A stretch of DNA of 64,000 nt from Arthrobacter sp. SLBN-112 (GTDB lineage Bacteria; Actinomycetota; Actinomycetes; Actinomycetales; Micrococcaceae): assembly GCF_006715225.1 (NCBI RefSeq), contig NZ_VFMU01000001.1:868001-932000 (forward strand). Reading direction: 5' to 3'. This document shows, piece after piece, positions 16,737 through 30,867 of this stretch (positions are counted from its first letter, which is position 1; the number at the start of each line of letters is the position of its first letter). Position numbers and translations under genes: made by a program. The notes below the pieces were generated by a model that ran no database searches, was not told where the DNA came from, and saw only the letters and a list, made by a program, of their open reading frames with translations.

Positions 16737-18038
16737 ATGGGGAAAAAATCAGACGAAGTTTTCGGTATCTCGAATACGATCTTGCCCGATTCATACGTGG
16801 ATCGAGGTGCACTTGATACGGAGATCGGCCAGCAGATTAACCGAAAAGTTCATCTCGCCATACGTGGCGCCTCCAAAACTGGAAAAACTTGGTTACGCCA
16901 GCGTCTTGCCCCGAATTCTATTGTAATCCAGTGCCGTTTAGGTAAGTCCATTGAGGATATTTATAAGGAGGCCCTCGGGCAGCTTGATATTAGACTCGTC
17001 ACGAACTCGACGAAGGGTCGCGAGCTAACCGGGACGGTTGAGGCCGAAAGCGAATTTGGTATCAACCTTATTGGAAAAGTCAAAGCGAAACTAAACCTTG
17101 GCACGAAGGCAAGCTCGGCCGTCTCATCCACCCATCTTAAACAAAACGTTGAAGACCTGAAGTTTATAGCCGAACTGATCTTGGAGTCAGGACGCAGGCT
17201 TGTAATCGAAGATTTCCACTATTTGTCTCACGACGAGCGGGAGCATCTCGCCTTTGACCTCAAAGCGTTGTGGGATCTCGGCGTCTTCGTAATCGTCATT
17301 GGCGTTTGGAGTGACAATAACCTGCTGCTCAACATCAATACAGATCTTTCCGGCAGAGTTCGAGAGGCTTCCGTGAGTTGGAGCGACCCGGACCTTCATC
17401 AAGTACTTAGAAATGGCGCTAATGCGTTGAATATAATATTCAACGCTGACGTCGCCAAGGAGCTTGTACGAATCAGCTACGGGAATGTAGGAATTCTCCA
17501 ACGGCTCACTCTCGATGTTCTTGATCGCACTCAAATATTTGAGCGCCAGCACTCTTTAGTACGCGTTGACAATATAGAAACCGTCCGAGATGCGGCGCTT
17601 TTTTACGCGGAAGAACTAAACTCGGTATACCAATCCTTTGCCCAAAATGTCTCCAAGGGAATACGAACCCGAAGGGGTTCCACTGGCATTTATGCTCATG
17701 CCATGGCCGTTGTTCTTACCTGTGACGATAGTCAACTCTTGAAGGGCGTGCCGTTAGATGATATTTTCCGCATTGCACATGAGCGGGAGCCTAGGATTCA
17801 AAAGGGTAATCTTCGTATCGCGTTAGGTAATATCGAACGCCTCCAAGTCGACGACGCTGGCCGCGGCCTAGTGTTGTCCTTTGCCGACGGCAAGGTCAGG
17901 GTCGTTGATCACCAATTACTCCTTTACCGCGCGTTTACTACCGTCGAGTGGCCGTGGGACGACATTGTTCGCCAATCGAAGGAAGGGGGAGAAGACTACG
18001 AGGCTACCTCTACGCAGCTGCTGTGGCAGGACAACTGA
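16737..18038 (+). CDS. AAA/STAND-like P-loop ATPase of unknown function
   Basis: 433 residues. Walker A GASKTGKT (44-51); Walker B-like LVIEDF (155-160); sensor-1-like strand VFVIVIGVWSDNN (183-195); DLSGRVRE (203-210), where an Arg finger or sensor 2 would fall. The order resembles ORC/TniB-like or STAND ATPases, but I do not recognise the family. No membrane segments or obvious nuclease motif; the C-terminal 200 residues are unassigned. The gene is much richer in A+T and uses A/T-ending codons, unlike all neighbours, which suggests transfer. It is convergent with jetC. ATG 16737 was chosen for TATGCT 6 bases upstream; an in-frame ATG at 16632 is possible. Confidence 0.75.
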   Translation: MGKKSDEVFGISNTILPDSYVDRGALDTEIGQQINRKVHLAIRGASKTGKTWLRQRLAPNSIVIQCRLGKSIEDIYKEALGQLDIRLVTNSTKGRELTGTVEAESEFGINLIGKVKAKLNLGTKASSAVSSTHLKQNVEDLKFIAELILESGRRLVIEDFHYLSHDEREHLAFDLKALWDLGVFVIVIGVWSDNNLLLNINTDLSGRVREASVSWSDPDLHQVLRNGANALNIIFNADVAKELVRISYGNVGILQRLTLDVLDRTQIFERQHSLVRVDNIETVRDAALFYAEELNSVYQSFAQNVSKGIRTRRGSTGIYAHAMAVVLTCDDSQLLKGVPLDDIFRIAHEREPRIQKGNLRIALGNIERLQVDDAGRGLVLSFADGKVRVVDHQLLLYRAFTTVEWPWDDIVRQSKEGGEDYEATSTQLLWQDN

Positions 18039-18367
18039 CTCGCCGCAGCCACTCACAACGGTGGCCGACCACTAGACCAAGGTCTGCACCGTCTCTGACT
18101 TTCGCTGTTGCAACCCGTCCGTCGTCCTCTGCAGCGGCAATTGTCGTGAAGGCGTCACCTGCCATCGGCCCCAGCCACCCGCCTGATGCGGCGACCAGGA
18201 AAGCGCCGGCCATTATTAGGGAACCCCTCAGGCAGCAAACCCAGTGCAGTCTGGAGTTTCACCTGCCGCCTTGAGTCTCGAAGGTGCTGCGGGCTCCGAG
18301 TTCTACAGAAACTCCGGGGATCGGAATGATGCGCTTCTATCGTGCACCACGACAAGTCGCGGGCCAG
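18039..18367. other. Gap downstream of jetC where jetD would be expected
   Basis: A 329-base stretch between two convergent stop codons. Minus-strand reading after the jetC stop gives only short frames (18155-18355 and 18010-18213) that do not resemble the DUF3322/DUF2220 JetD nuclease. No strong terminator is seen; AGACCaaGGTCT at 18075-18086 is the only tidy inverted repeat. Possible junction of a replacement event. Confidence 0.5.
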
Positions 18368-24115
<5,748 letters not shown>

Positions 24116-24373
24116 ACACTCTCCTTGGGCTGTTGGGCGGCGGCTTGGCAGGACGGCGCGCAAGGGAGCGGCCGGAAAACTGCCAACTACAAGGTTAACG
24201 CAGGCCGCCGCGACCACTCCGTGACCTACCTGCCGGTAGTGTTTCAATCCCGTATCAACAGTCACTTCTGCCCCATCCTGCTCTGGCTGGCTGTGGGAGT
24301 GTCCCCCTACGCTTCTGCTACTGGTCTTCGCCACCGCAGTCTTATGCAAAGCAACGTCGCAGCAGGGGGATTC

Positions 24374-24676
24374 ATGCAGTTCGATCTAAGTTCAGTGGAA
24401 ACAGCCACCTTGGTCTTCATCGGGACACTGGTATTTGGCGCAATCCTCGCCGCCTTCGTGCTCACAGCCGGGCTTATTGCCCTGGCCGTGCTGGGGGCAG
24501 GGAAGTTCACCTGGGTGGTGGTGTCCACTACGCTCCTGGCCGTGGTCCACGGCATCAATGCCGGCTGGGACAAACTGGTGCACCGGGCATCCGCTGTTGA
24601 GCTGCCCGGCGATTTCCAGGGCCAGCCGGCCCCTAGCACCGGAACCTACCCGCGGGTAATCTTGAGGGACAGCTGA
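24374..24676 (+). CDS. Small membrane protein, unknown
   Basis: 100 residues. Two hydrophobic helices (about 10-35 and 38-58) are followed by a charged, Pro-rich tail ending in YPRVILRDS. ATG 24374 has AGGGGG just upstream; an in-frame ATG at 24343 is also possible. It sits alone between jetA (divergent) and the acyl-CoA dehydrogenase gene. No family recognised. Confidence 0.55.
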   Translation: MQFDLSSVETATLVFIGTLVFGAILAAFVLTAGLIALAVLGAGKFTWVVVSTTLLAVVHGINAGWDKLVHRASAVELPGDFQGQPAPSTGTYPRVILRDS

Positions 24677-24737
24677 AGGGTTCTCCAACCCGGCGGATCC
24701 ATGGCGACACCGGCCAATCCGGCCTAGGAGATAACCC

Positions 24738-26738
24738 ATGACCTCCGCAACTGACAGCCAGGCCAAAGACGCCCCGGCTGAAGAAACCCCCGTCCCTGCC
24801 GGCAACATCGGCGCCGGAGCCACCGCCGAAGATGCCCGGGCCGTCGCCGAGGCCGCCCGTGAATCCGGCTGGGACCGCCCCAGCTTCGCCAAGGGCCTGT
24901 ACCTGGGCAGTTTCGATCTTGGCCTGGTCCATCCCTGGCCGGCCCCGGACCCCGCTTCCGTGGAAAAGGGCGAGGAGTTCATGGCCAGGCTCACCGAGTT
25001 TGCAAAAACCATGTCCGGGCAGGTCATTGAACGGGATGCCAAGATCCCCGACGAGTACATCAACGACCTCGCGGAGCTGGGCGTCTTCGGAATGAAGATC
25101 CCGGAGGAATACGGGGGCCTGGGGCTCTCCCTGGTCTATTACGGCCGCGCCCTGGCCCTGCTGGGCAGCGTGCACCCCAGCCTGGGCGCCCTGATCTCAG
25201 CTCATCAGTCCATCGGCGTGCCGGAGCCCGTCAAGGTCTTCGGCACGCCCGAGCAAAAGCGGGAGTACCTGCCCCGGTGCGCCGCCGGCGCCGTCACCGC
25301 CTTCCTCCTCACCGAACCGGACGTGGGCAGCGACCCCGCCCGGATGGGCAGCACGGCAACGCCTACGGACGACGGCGGCGCGTACCTTTTGGACGGCGTG
25401 AAGCTATGGACCACCAACGGGGTGATCGCCGAACTGGTGGTGGTCATGGCCGTTGTCCCCGCGCACACCGATCCGGACGGCACCAGGCACAAGGGCGGCA
25501 TCACCGCGTTTGTGGTTGAAATGGACTCACCGGGCATCACCGTGGAAAACCGCAACGCGTTCATGGGCCTGCGCGGCATCGAGAACGGCGTGACCCGCTT
25601 CCATCAGGTGCGGGTGCCCGCCGCCAACCGGCTAGGGCGCGAGGGCCAGGGACTGAAGATCGCGCTCACCACCCTCAACACGGGCCGCTTGGCGCTGCCC
25701 GCGCTGTGCGTGGCGTCCGGGCGGTGGAGCCTGAAGATTGCCCGCGAATGGTCCAACGCGCGCACCCAGTGGGGCAGGCCCGTGGGCGAACACGAGGCAG
25801 TGGGCAAGAAGATCGCCTTCATCGCGGCCTCGGCCTTTGCCCTGGACGCCGTGTTTGAACTGTCCGCCGAACTTGCCGATGCGGGGCAGAAGGACGTCCG
25901 GATCGAAGCCGCGCTCGCCAAGCTGTGGGCCACGGAGATCAGCTGCCGGATAGCGGATGAGCTGGTCCAGATCCGGGGCGGGCGCGGGTTCGAGACGGCC
26001 GAGTCGCTGGCGGCCCGCGGCGAACGGGCGGTGCCCGCGGAGCAGCAGCTGCGGGACCTGCGGATCAACCGGATCTTCGAGGGTTCCTCCGAGATTATGC
26101 GCCTGCTGATCGCCCGGGAAGCGGTGGATGCGCACCTGGCCGCCGCGGGGGACCTCGCGTCGCTGGATGCAAGCCTGGCCGACAAGGCCAAGGCCGCCGT
26201 CGGCGCCTCCGGCTTTTATGCCAAATGGCTGCCCAAGCTGGTGGCCGGCGCCGGGATGGACCCCCGCTCCTATGCGGAGTTCGGCAGGCTGGCCAAGCAC
26301 CTCCGGTTCGTCGAGCGCTCGTCCCGCCGGCTGGCACGCCAGACCTTCTATGGGATGGGCCGCTGGCAGGCCAAACTGGAGCGGAAGCAGGCGTTCCTGG
26401 GCCGCGTGGTGGACATCGGCGCCGAGCTCTTCGCCATGACCGCCTGCTGCTCCCGCGCGGAGATGTTGCTGAAAACCGCCCCGGAAAAAGCCGCCAGCGC
26501 CTACGAGCTCGCCGATGCCTACTGTGAGCAGGCCAGGGTGCGGGTGGACGAGTACTTCGACCAGCTGTGGCGGAACACCGACGACGCCGACTACGCCCTC
26601 ACCGGCAAGGTCCTCGCCGGCGACTACACGTGGCTGGAGGCGGGGGTCCTGGACCCGTCCGAAGGGACCGGCCCGTGGATTGCCGATGCCTCGCCGGGGC
26701 CGTCCAACAAGGAGGACCTGCACCGGAAATACCGGTAA
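24738..26738 (+). CDS. Acyl-CoA dehydrogenase family protein (long form)
   Basis: 666 residues. The core (about 85-460) shows the flavoenzyme pattern: PEEYGGLGLS, AFLLTEPDVGSDPARM (FAD contact), IRGGRGFETAESLAARG, and QLRDLRINRIFEGSSEIMRLLIARE with the catalytic-region Glu. The N-terminal 60 residues are Ala-rich, and a helical C-terminal extension of about 190 residues (about 475-666) makes it longer than the usual 380-400. It oxidises an acyl-CoA to the enoyl-CoA. GGAGATAACCC precedes the ATG. No beta-oxidation partners lie nearby. Confidence 0.92.
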   Translation: MTSATDSQAKDAPAEETPVPAGNIGAGATAEDARAVAEAARESGWDRPSFAKGLYLGSFDLGLVHPWPAPDPASVEKGEEFMARLTEFAKTMSGQVIERDAKIPDEYINDLAELGVFGMKIPEEYGGLGLSLVYYGRALALLGSVHPSLGALISAHQSIGVPEPVKVFGTPEQKREYLPRCAAGAVTAFLLTEPDVGSDPARMGSTATPTDDGGAYLLDGVKLWTTNGVIAELVVVMAVVPAHTDPDGTRHKGGITAFVVEMDSPGITVENRNAFMGLRGIENGVTRFHQVRVPAANRLGREGQGLKIALTTLNTGRLALPALCVASGRWSLKIAREWSNARTQWGRPVGEHEAVGKKIAFIAASAFALDAVFELSAELADAGQKDVRIEAALAKLWATEISCRIADELVQIRGGRGFETAESLAARGERAVPAEQQLRDLRINRIFEGSSEIMRLLIAREAVDAHLAAAGDLASLDASLADKAKAAVGASGFYAKWLPKLVAGAGMDPRSYAEFGRLAKHLRFVERSSRRLARQTFYGMGRWQAKLERKQAFLGRVVDIGAELFAMTACCSRAEMLLKTAPEKAASAYELADAYCEQARVRVDEYFDQLWRNTDDADYALTGKVLAGDYTWLEAGVLDPSEGTGPWIADASPGPSNKEDLHRKYR

Positions 26739-26755
26739 AACCGCAGGTCACAAAA

Positions 26756-26796
26756 TAGTAAGCACGCTTGCTATCAGTGTGGGTGGGTGGTTGAGT
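26756..26796 (+). promoter_or_regulatory. Promoter with TetR-like palindromic operator
   Basis: TTGCTA (26768-26773), 17 bases, TTGAGT (26791-26796), then 6 bases to the ATG at 26803 suggest a leaderless promoter. The imperfect palindrome TAGTAAGCACGCTTGCTA (26756-26773) ends exactly on the -35 box. AAGC-N2-GCTT palindromes of this type are common sites of TetR-family repressors in actinobacteria. The regulator is not in the window's immediate vicinity. Confidence 0.45.
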
Positions 26797-26802
26797 TGAA
26801 CC

Positions 26803-27636
26803 ATGAGCAGCTCAACGGACCCAGAGAACCTGCCTCCCCGCCGTGCCCGGGAGGATGAAACCACCCGTAGCGGAAGCTACCGGGACGCAGCCGCGGACGA
26901 TGCCGCCACGCGCTCAGTGGACCAGGCCCCCACACGCCCACGGGAACGGGACTATTCCAACGCACCCTCAGCGGAGCGGGAGTACCATCCGGCCCCCACC
27001 CGGGCCACGCCCGTGGTGGAGCCGGTGGCAGACCCCAGGCTGGCGAACCGGGAAACCGCCGTCGCGCGCCAGAAGGAGCGTTTTGGCGGCATCAAGGTGG
27101 GCTCGGCGTTCTTTGGCTGGCTGACCGCCACCGGGATGGCCGTGCTCCTGACGGCGCTGGTGGCAGCCGCCGGGACCGCGGTGGGCCTTGCCAGCAATAC
27201 CGATGTCAACGAGGCCGTGAACCAGGCCGCCCAGAACACCGGCACCGTGGGGCTGGTGGGCATTATCGTGCTGCTGGTGATCCTGTTCCTCTCCTACTAC
27301 TGCGGCGGCTACGTGGCCGGCAGGATGGCCCGCTTCAACGGGGCCAAGCAGGGGCTCATGGTGTGGATCTGGGCGCTGATCGCGGCCGTCGTGGTGGCAA
27401 TCCTCGGCGTCGTGGCAGGGCAACAGTTCAATGTCCTGGCCAACCTGAACAGCTTCCCGCGGATCCCCATCAATGAAGGCCAACTGACCACCACAGGCAT
27501 CATCGCCGCGATCGTGGTGGCAGCCGTGGCCCTGGTGGGCGCAGTGCTCGGCGGCCTTGCCGGCATGCGGTTCCACCGGAAGGTTGACCGCGCCGGCTTC
27601 ACCCCGGACAGCGAGTTTTACGACGACGGGGAATAG
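26803..27636 (+). CDS. Four-helix membrane protein with polar N-terminus
   Basis: 277 residues. A charged, Arg/Glu/Pro-rich N-terminus of about 95 residues is followed by four membrane helices (about 103-130, 146-172, 185-206, 226-250) and a short acidic tail (FYDDGE). The second helix ends in YYCGGYVAGRMARFNGAKQG, a pattern seen in small actinobacterial membrane proteins of unknown role. It ends directly against the convergent ychJ-like gene. Confidence 0.75.
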   Translation: MSSSTDPENLPPRRAREDETTRSGSYRDAAADDAATRSVDQAPTRPRERDYSNAPSAEREYHPAPTRATPVVEPVADPRLANRETAVARQKERFGGIKVGSAFFGWLTATGMAVLLTALVAAAGTAVGLASNTDVNEAVNQAAQNTGTVGLVGIIVLLVILFLSYYCGGYVAGRMARFNGAKQGLMVWIWALIAAVVVAILGVVAGQQFNVLANLNSFPRIPINEGQLTTTGIIAAIVVAAVALVGAVLGGLAGMRFHRKVDRAGFTPDSEFYDDGE

Positions 27637-28035
27637 TCAGGCGAGGATGTCGCCGTCCACGTACAGCCACCGGCCGTGCTCCCGGACGAACCTGCTGTTC
27701 TCGTGCAGGACGGCCCGCTCCCTGCCGTGCCGGTAGTACGCCTTGAACTCCACCGTGCCGGCGGTATCGAAAGGTCCGCCTCCGCTGGTGGCGAGGATGT
27801 CCAGGCGGCGCCACTGCATCGCCGGGTCCAGGTCAAGGCCGGCCGGTGCGGTGGATGGATGGTGGGTGCGCAACAGGTAGTCCTCATCCAGCAGGACGAA
27901 CGCGCTGTACCGGGACCGCATCAGCTGTTCGGCCGTTGCAGCCAGCGCCTGGCCGGAATGGAACCTTCCGCAGCATTGGACGTAGGGCTCCCCGGACAGG
28001 CACATGCAGTTTGCGGACTCATTCGATTCGGTCAC
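27637..28035 (-). CDS. YchJ-family (UPF0225) SEC-C motif protein
   Basis: 132 residues starting at GTG. The N-terminal zinc-binding SEC-C motif is CMCLSGEPYVQCCGRFH (residues 10-26), followed by the NTF2-like YchJ domain with RSRYSAF and a C-terminal WLYVDGDIL. The molecular role of the family is not settled. The stop codon abuts the stop of the convergent membrane protein gene with no spacer. Confidence 0.88.
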   Translation of the reverse strand: MTESNESANCMCLSGEPYVQCCGRFHSGQALAATAEQLMRSRYSAFVLLDEDYLLRTHHPSTAPAGLDLDPAMQWRRLDILATSGGGPFDTAGTVEFKAYYRHGRERAVLHENSRFVREHGRWLYVDGDILA

Positions 28036-28198
28036 CCGGTGATGCTGTCATATCGGATAACAGCTTCGCTACAACCTCGGAACAGGCCGGGCGCGCGGCG
28101 GCATGGCCGGACAAAAATCCGTATGGTGGAGAAGGAGCTTGCCCCCGTCACCGGATGCCGTGAGCGGACCAGGATGCTGGCTGGAGAGGAGAGAAGAC

Positions 28199-28858
28199 GT
28201 GGAGAACCCGGACACTCTCGTCCTCAACCTGACCTTCCTGGGCACTGTTGGCGTGGCCCTCATGATGTTCGGCGTCCTCTTCCTGCTCGGCGTCATCACC
28301 CTGGTCCTCGCGGGCCTGGGTCGCCTGGCCGCCATTATTCTGATGGCCTTGTTCGGGCGGGTCCCCGGAAAGGGGAAACTCGCCCGGTTTCCCGGCTCAT
28401 CCGCACAGCCTGCCCAAGCCCGCAAGCCGCTGACGGCAAAGGCCGCAGCACTGAAGCCGGACCGGCTGAAGGAGTCGCTGCGCACCGCCGTCGTACGCCA
28501 TCCAAAGCTTGCCGCCGCCCGCCACGAACCGCCGGTCCTCGCCGAAGACTGGGCCTCCGCCGTCGCCGAGGCGGACAAGCGCGCCAAGGCCAGGGCACGC
28601 GCCGCCGCGCCCGAAATCAAGCTGTCGGTGCGGGACCTTCCGGACCCGGCCGTGCCCGCTGACAAGGTGTCCGAGGTAGCCCCGCTGGTGGAATCCGCCC
28701 TGCACAACCATCGGCCCCCACATGAGCTGCCGCGGTCTTTCAAGAAGCCGCAGCCGCCCCATCCGGTGCCGCCGCTGGATACCGGATCCCTGGTTTCCCT
28801 GACCGGTAAGCAGCAGGCGCTGAGGGAACAGGCGCAGGACGCGCACCCCCAGCCGTAA
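28199..28858 (+). CDS. Membrane-anchored hypothetical protein
   Basis: 219 residues from GTG 28199, which follows a GGAGAGGAGA ribosome site. One or two hydrophobic helices (about 8-50) are followed by a charged, Ala/Pro/Lys-rich cytosolic part (50-219) with no recognised domain. The open frame extends upstream to 28103, but that part lacks protein-like sequence. Function unknown. Confidence 0.65.
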   Translation: MENPDTLVLNLTFLGTVGVALMMFGVLFLLGVITLVLAGLGRLAAIILMALFGRVPGKGKLARFPGSSAQPAQARKPLTAKAAALKPDRLKESLRTAVVRHPKLAAARHEPPVLAEDWASAVAEADKRAKARARAAAPEIKLSVRDLPDPAVPADKVSEVAPLVESALHNHRPPHELPRSFKKPQPPHPVPPLDTGSLVSLTGKQQALREQAQDAHPQP

Positions 28859-28912
28859 GGGAGAACGGCAAAGCCCTTACCCTGAGCAACCATCTGGGTT
28901 AGCGTGAAACCC

Positions 28913-29917
28913 ATGGAATTCAGATACCTCGGAAACAGCGGCTTCAAAGTCTCGGAAATTACGTTCGGCAACTGGCTGACGCACGGCTCGCAGGTGGAAA
29001 ACGACGTTGCCACCCAATGCGTGCGGGCTGCCCTCGACGCCGGCATCAGCACCTTTGACACCGCGGACGTCTACGCCAACACCGCCGCGGAAACCGTCCT
29101 GGGCCAGGCCCTGAAGGATGAGCGGCGCGAGTCCCTGGAAATCTTCACCAAAGTCTTCGGCCCCACCGGCCCTAAGGGCAAGAACGATCTTGGCCTGTCC
29201 CGCAAGCACATCATGGAGTCCATCAATGGCTCGCTGCGGCGGCTGCAGACGGACTACGTGGACCTGTACCAGGCCCACCGCTACGACTTCGAAACGCCGC
29301 TGGAAGAAACCATGCAGGCGTTCGCGGACATCGTCCGGCAGGGCAAGGCGCTGTACATCGGCGTGAGCGAGTGGACCGCGGACCAGCTCCGCGAGGGCCA
29401 CAAGCTGTCAAAGGAACTGGGCTTCCAGCTCATCTCCAACCAGCCCCAGTACTCCATGCTGTGGCGCGTCATCGAAGCCGAGGTGGTCCCGGCGTCGGAA
29501 GAGCTGGGCGTGTCCCAGATCGTCTGGTCGCCCATGGCCCAGGGCGTCCTCAGCGGCAAGTACCTGCCCGGCCAGCCCGCCCCGGAAGGCAGCCGCGCCA
29601 CGGACGAGAAGGGCGGCGCCAAGATGATCGAGCGCTGGATGCGCGACGACGTCCTGGCCGCCGTGCAGGAACTGAAGCCGATTGCCCAGGACGCAGGCCT
29701 GTCCATGCCGCAGCTTGCCGTTGCCTGGGTCCTGCAGAACCCCAACGTTGCCTCGGCCATTGTCGGCGCCTCCCGGCCGGAGCAGATCGCCGACAGCGTG
29801 GCTGCCGCCGGCGTGAAGCTCGAGGCGGAGGTCCTGAAGAAGATCGACGACGCCGTCGGCGGCCTCGCTGAACGGGACCCCGCCCAGACCAAGTCGCCGG
29901 CCACGCGGGAAGCGTAA
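28913..29917 (+). CDS. Aldo/keto reductase (Kv-beta/YghZ-like)
   Basis: 334 residues of a TIM-barrel aldo/keto reductase: MEFRYLGNSGFKVSEITFGNW, catalytic Asp/Tyr in DTADVYANT, Lys in FTKVFGP, His in YQAHRYD, and the NADP-binding C-terminal segment AIVGASRPEQI. The subgroup resembles potassium-channel beta subunits. ATG 28913 was chosen over GTG 28904 because TAGCGT sits 7 bases before the ATG. It abuts the SDR gene, so the two are co-transcribed. Confidence 0.93.
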   Translation: MEFRYLGNSGFKVSEITFGNWLTHGSQVENDVATQCVRAALDAGISTFDTADVYANTAAETVLGQALKDERRESLEIFTKVFGPTGPKGKNDLGLSRKHIMESINGSLRRLQTDYVDLYQAHRYDFETPLEETMQAFADIVRQGKALYIGVSEWTADQLREGHKLSKELGFQLISNQPQYSMLWRVIEAEVVPASEELGVSQIVWSPMAQGVLSGKYLPGQPAPEGSRATDEKGGAKMIERWMRDDVLAAVQELKPIAQDAGLSMPQLAVAWVLQNPNVASAIVGASRPEQIADSVAAAGVKLEAEVLKKIDDAVGGLAERDPAQTKSPATREA

Positions 29918-30778
29918 GTGGCGTCCGCCTCGGAGCTGCCGAAGCTTGCGGTCACCGGGTCCACGGGAGGCCTGGGCGGAATGCTGGCGCGGCAGCTGGC
30001 CGCGTCCGGTTTCGCCCAGCGCCTGCTGGTGCGGGACGCCGGGCGCGCGCCGCAATTGGAGGACGCCCATCCGGTGGTATGTTCCTACGGGGACGGCGCC
30101 GCATCACGGCAGGCCCTGGAGGGCGCGGAAATCCTGTTCATGGTGTCCGCCGCGGAGGCCGAAGACAGGCTGCAGCAGCATTATGCGTTTGTGGATGCCG
30201 CTGCGGATGCCGGGGTGCAGCACGTGGTGTACACGTCCTTTTACCGGGCCGCACCGGACGCCACTTTCACCCTGGCCAGGGACCATTACGCCACGGAGGA
30301 GCGGATCAAGGCGTCAGGGATGGACTACACCTTCCTGCGGGACAACTTCTATCTGGACTTCCTGCCGCTGCTGGCCGGGGAGGACGGGGTGATCCGCGGC
30401 CCAGCCGGTGACGGCGTGTTCTCGGGCGTGGCACGGGAGGATGTTGCCCGCTGCGCCCATGCAGTGCTGCGGGATCCGGCCATCCACAAGGGCAAGACCT
30501 ACGACCTGACCGGCCCGGAGGAATTGACCATGGCGCAGGCGGCCGAGGTGTTGAGCACCGGGACCGGGCGCACCATCAGGTACCAGCCGGAGACGGTGGA
30601 GGAAGCCTATGCGTCACGGGCGTCCTACGGTGCTCCGCGGTGGCAGCTGGACGCATGGGTCAGCACCTATACGGCAATGGCAGCGGGCGAGATGGCGGGG
30701 CTTTCCCCGGACGTCCACGGGCTGACCGGCCAGGACCCCATCAGCCTTGCCGGGTTCCTGACCCTGCCGGTGCTGTAG
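29918..30778 (+). CDS. NmrA-like SDR / NAD(P)H-binding oxidoreductase
   Basis: 286 residues starting at GTG immediately after the upstream TAA. N-terminal Rossmann fold TGSTGGLGGMLARQLAASG (about 10-28) and a central LARDHYATEERIKASGMDYTFLRDNFY, which matches atypical SDRs of the NmrA/QOR2 group acting on quinones or as redox sensors. The catalytic YxxxK of classical SDRs is not obvious. Substrate unknown. Confidence 0.85.
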   Translation: MASASELPKLAVTGSTGGLGGMLARQLAASGFAQRLLVRDAGRAPQLEDAHPVVCSYGDGAASRQALEGAEILFMVSAAEAEDRLQQHYAFVDAAADAGVQHVVYTSFYRAAPDATFTLARDHYATEERIKASGMDYTFLRDNFYLDFLPLLAGEDGVIRGPAGDGVFSGVAREDVARCAHAVLRDPAIHKGKTYDLTGPEELTMAQAAEVLSTGTGRTIRYQPETVEEAYASRASYGAPRWQLDAWVSTYTAMAAGEMAGLSPDVHGLTGQDPISLAGFLTLPVL

Positions 30779-30867
30779 CTGGTTTAATTTCGTTGACGGG
30801 CGCTTGGACCCGGCGTAGACCTGTTGGCGGGGGCGTCCCTTAACTCCGCTACCAGAATCGCGTCGCC

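Noticed and set aside
16402..16926. Frame of 174 residues before and into the ATPase gene
   Set aside because: Runs through the gap in a different frame, no conserved motif and out of phase with the Walker A reading.
18010..18355. Short minus-strand frames considered as a jetD remnant
   Set aside because: No similarity by eye to the nuclease core or N-terminal domain of JetD, and two different frames would be needed.
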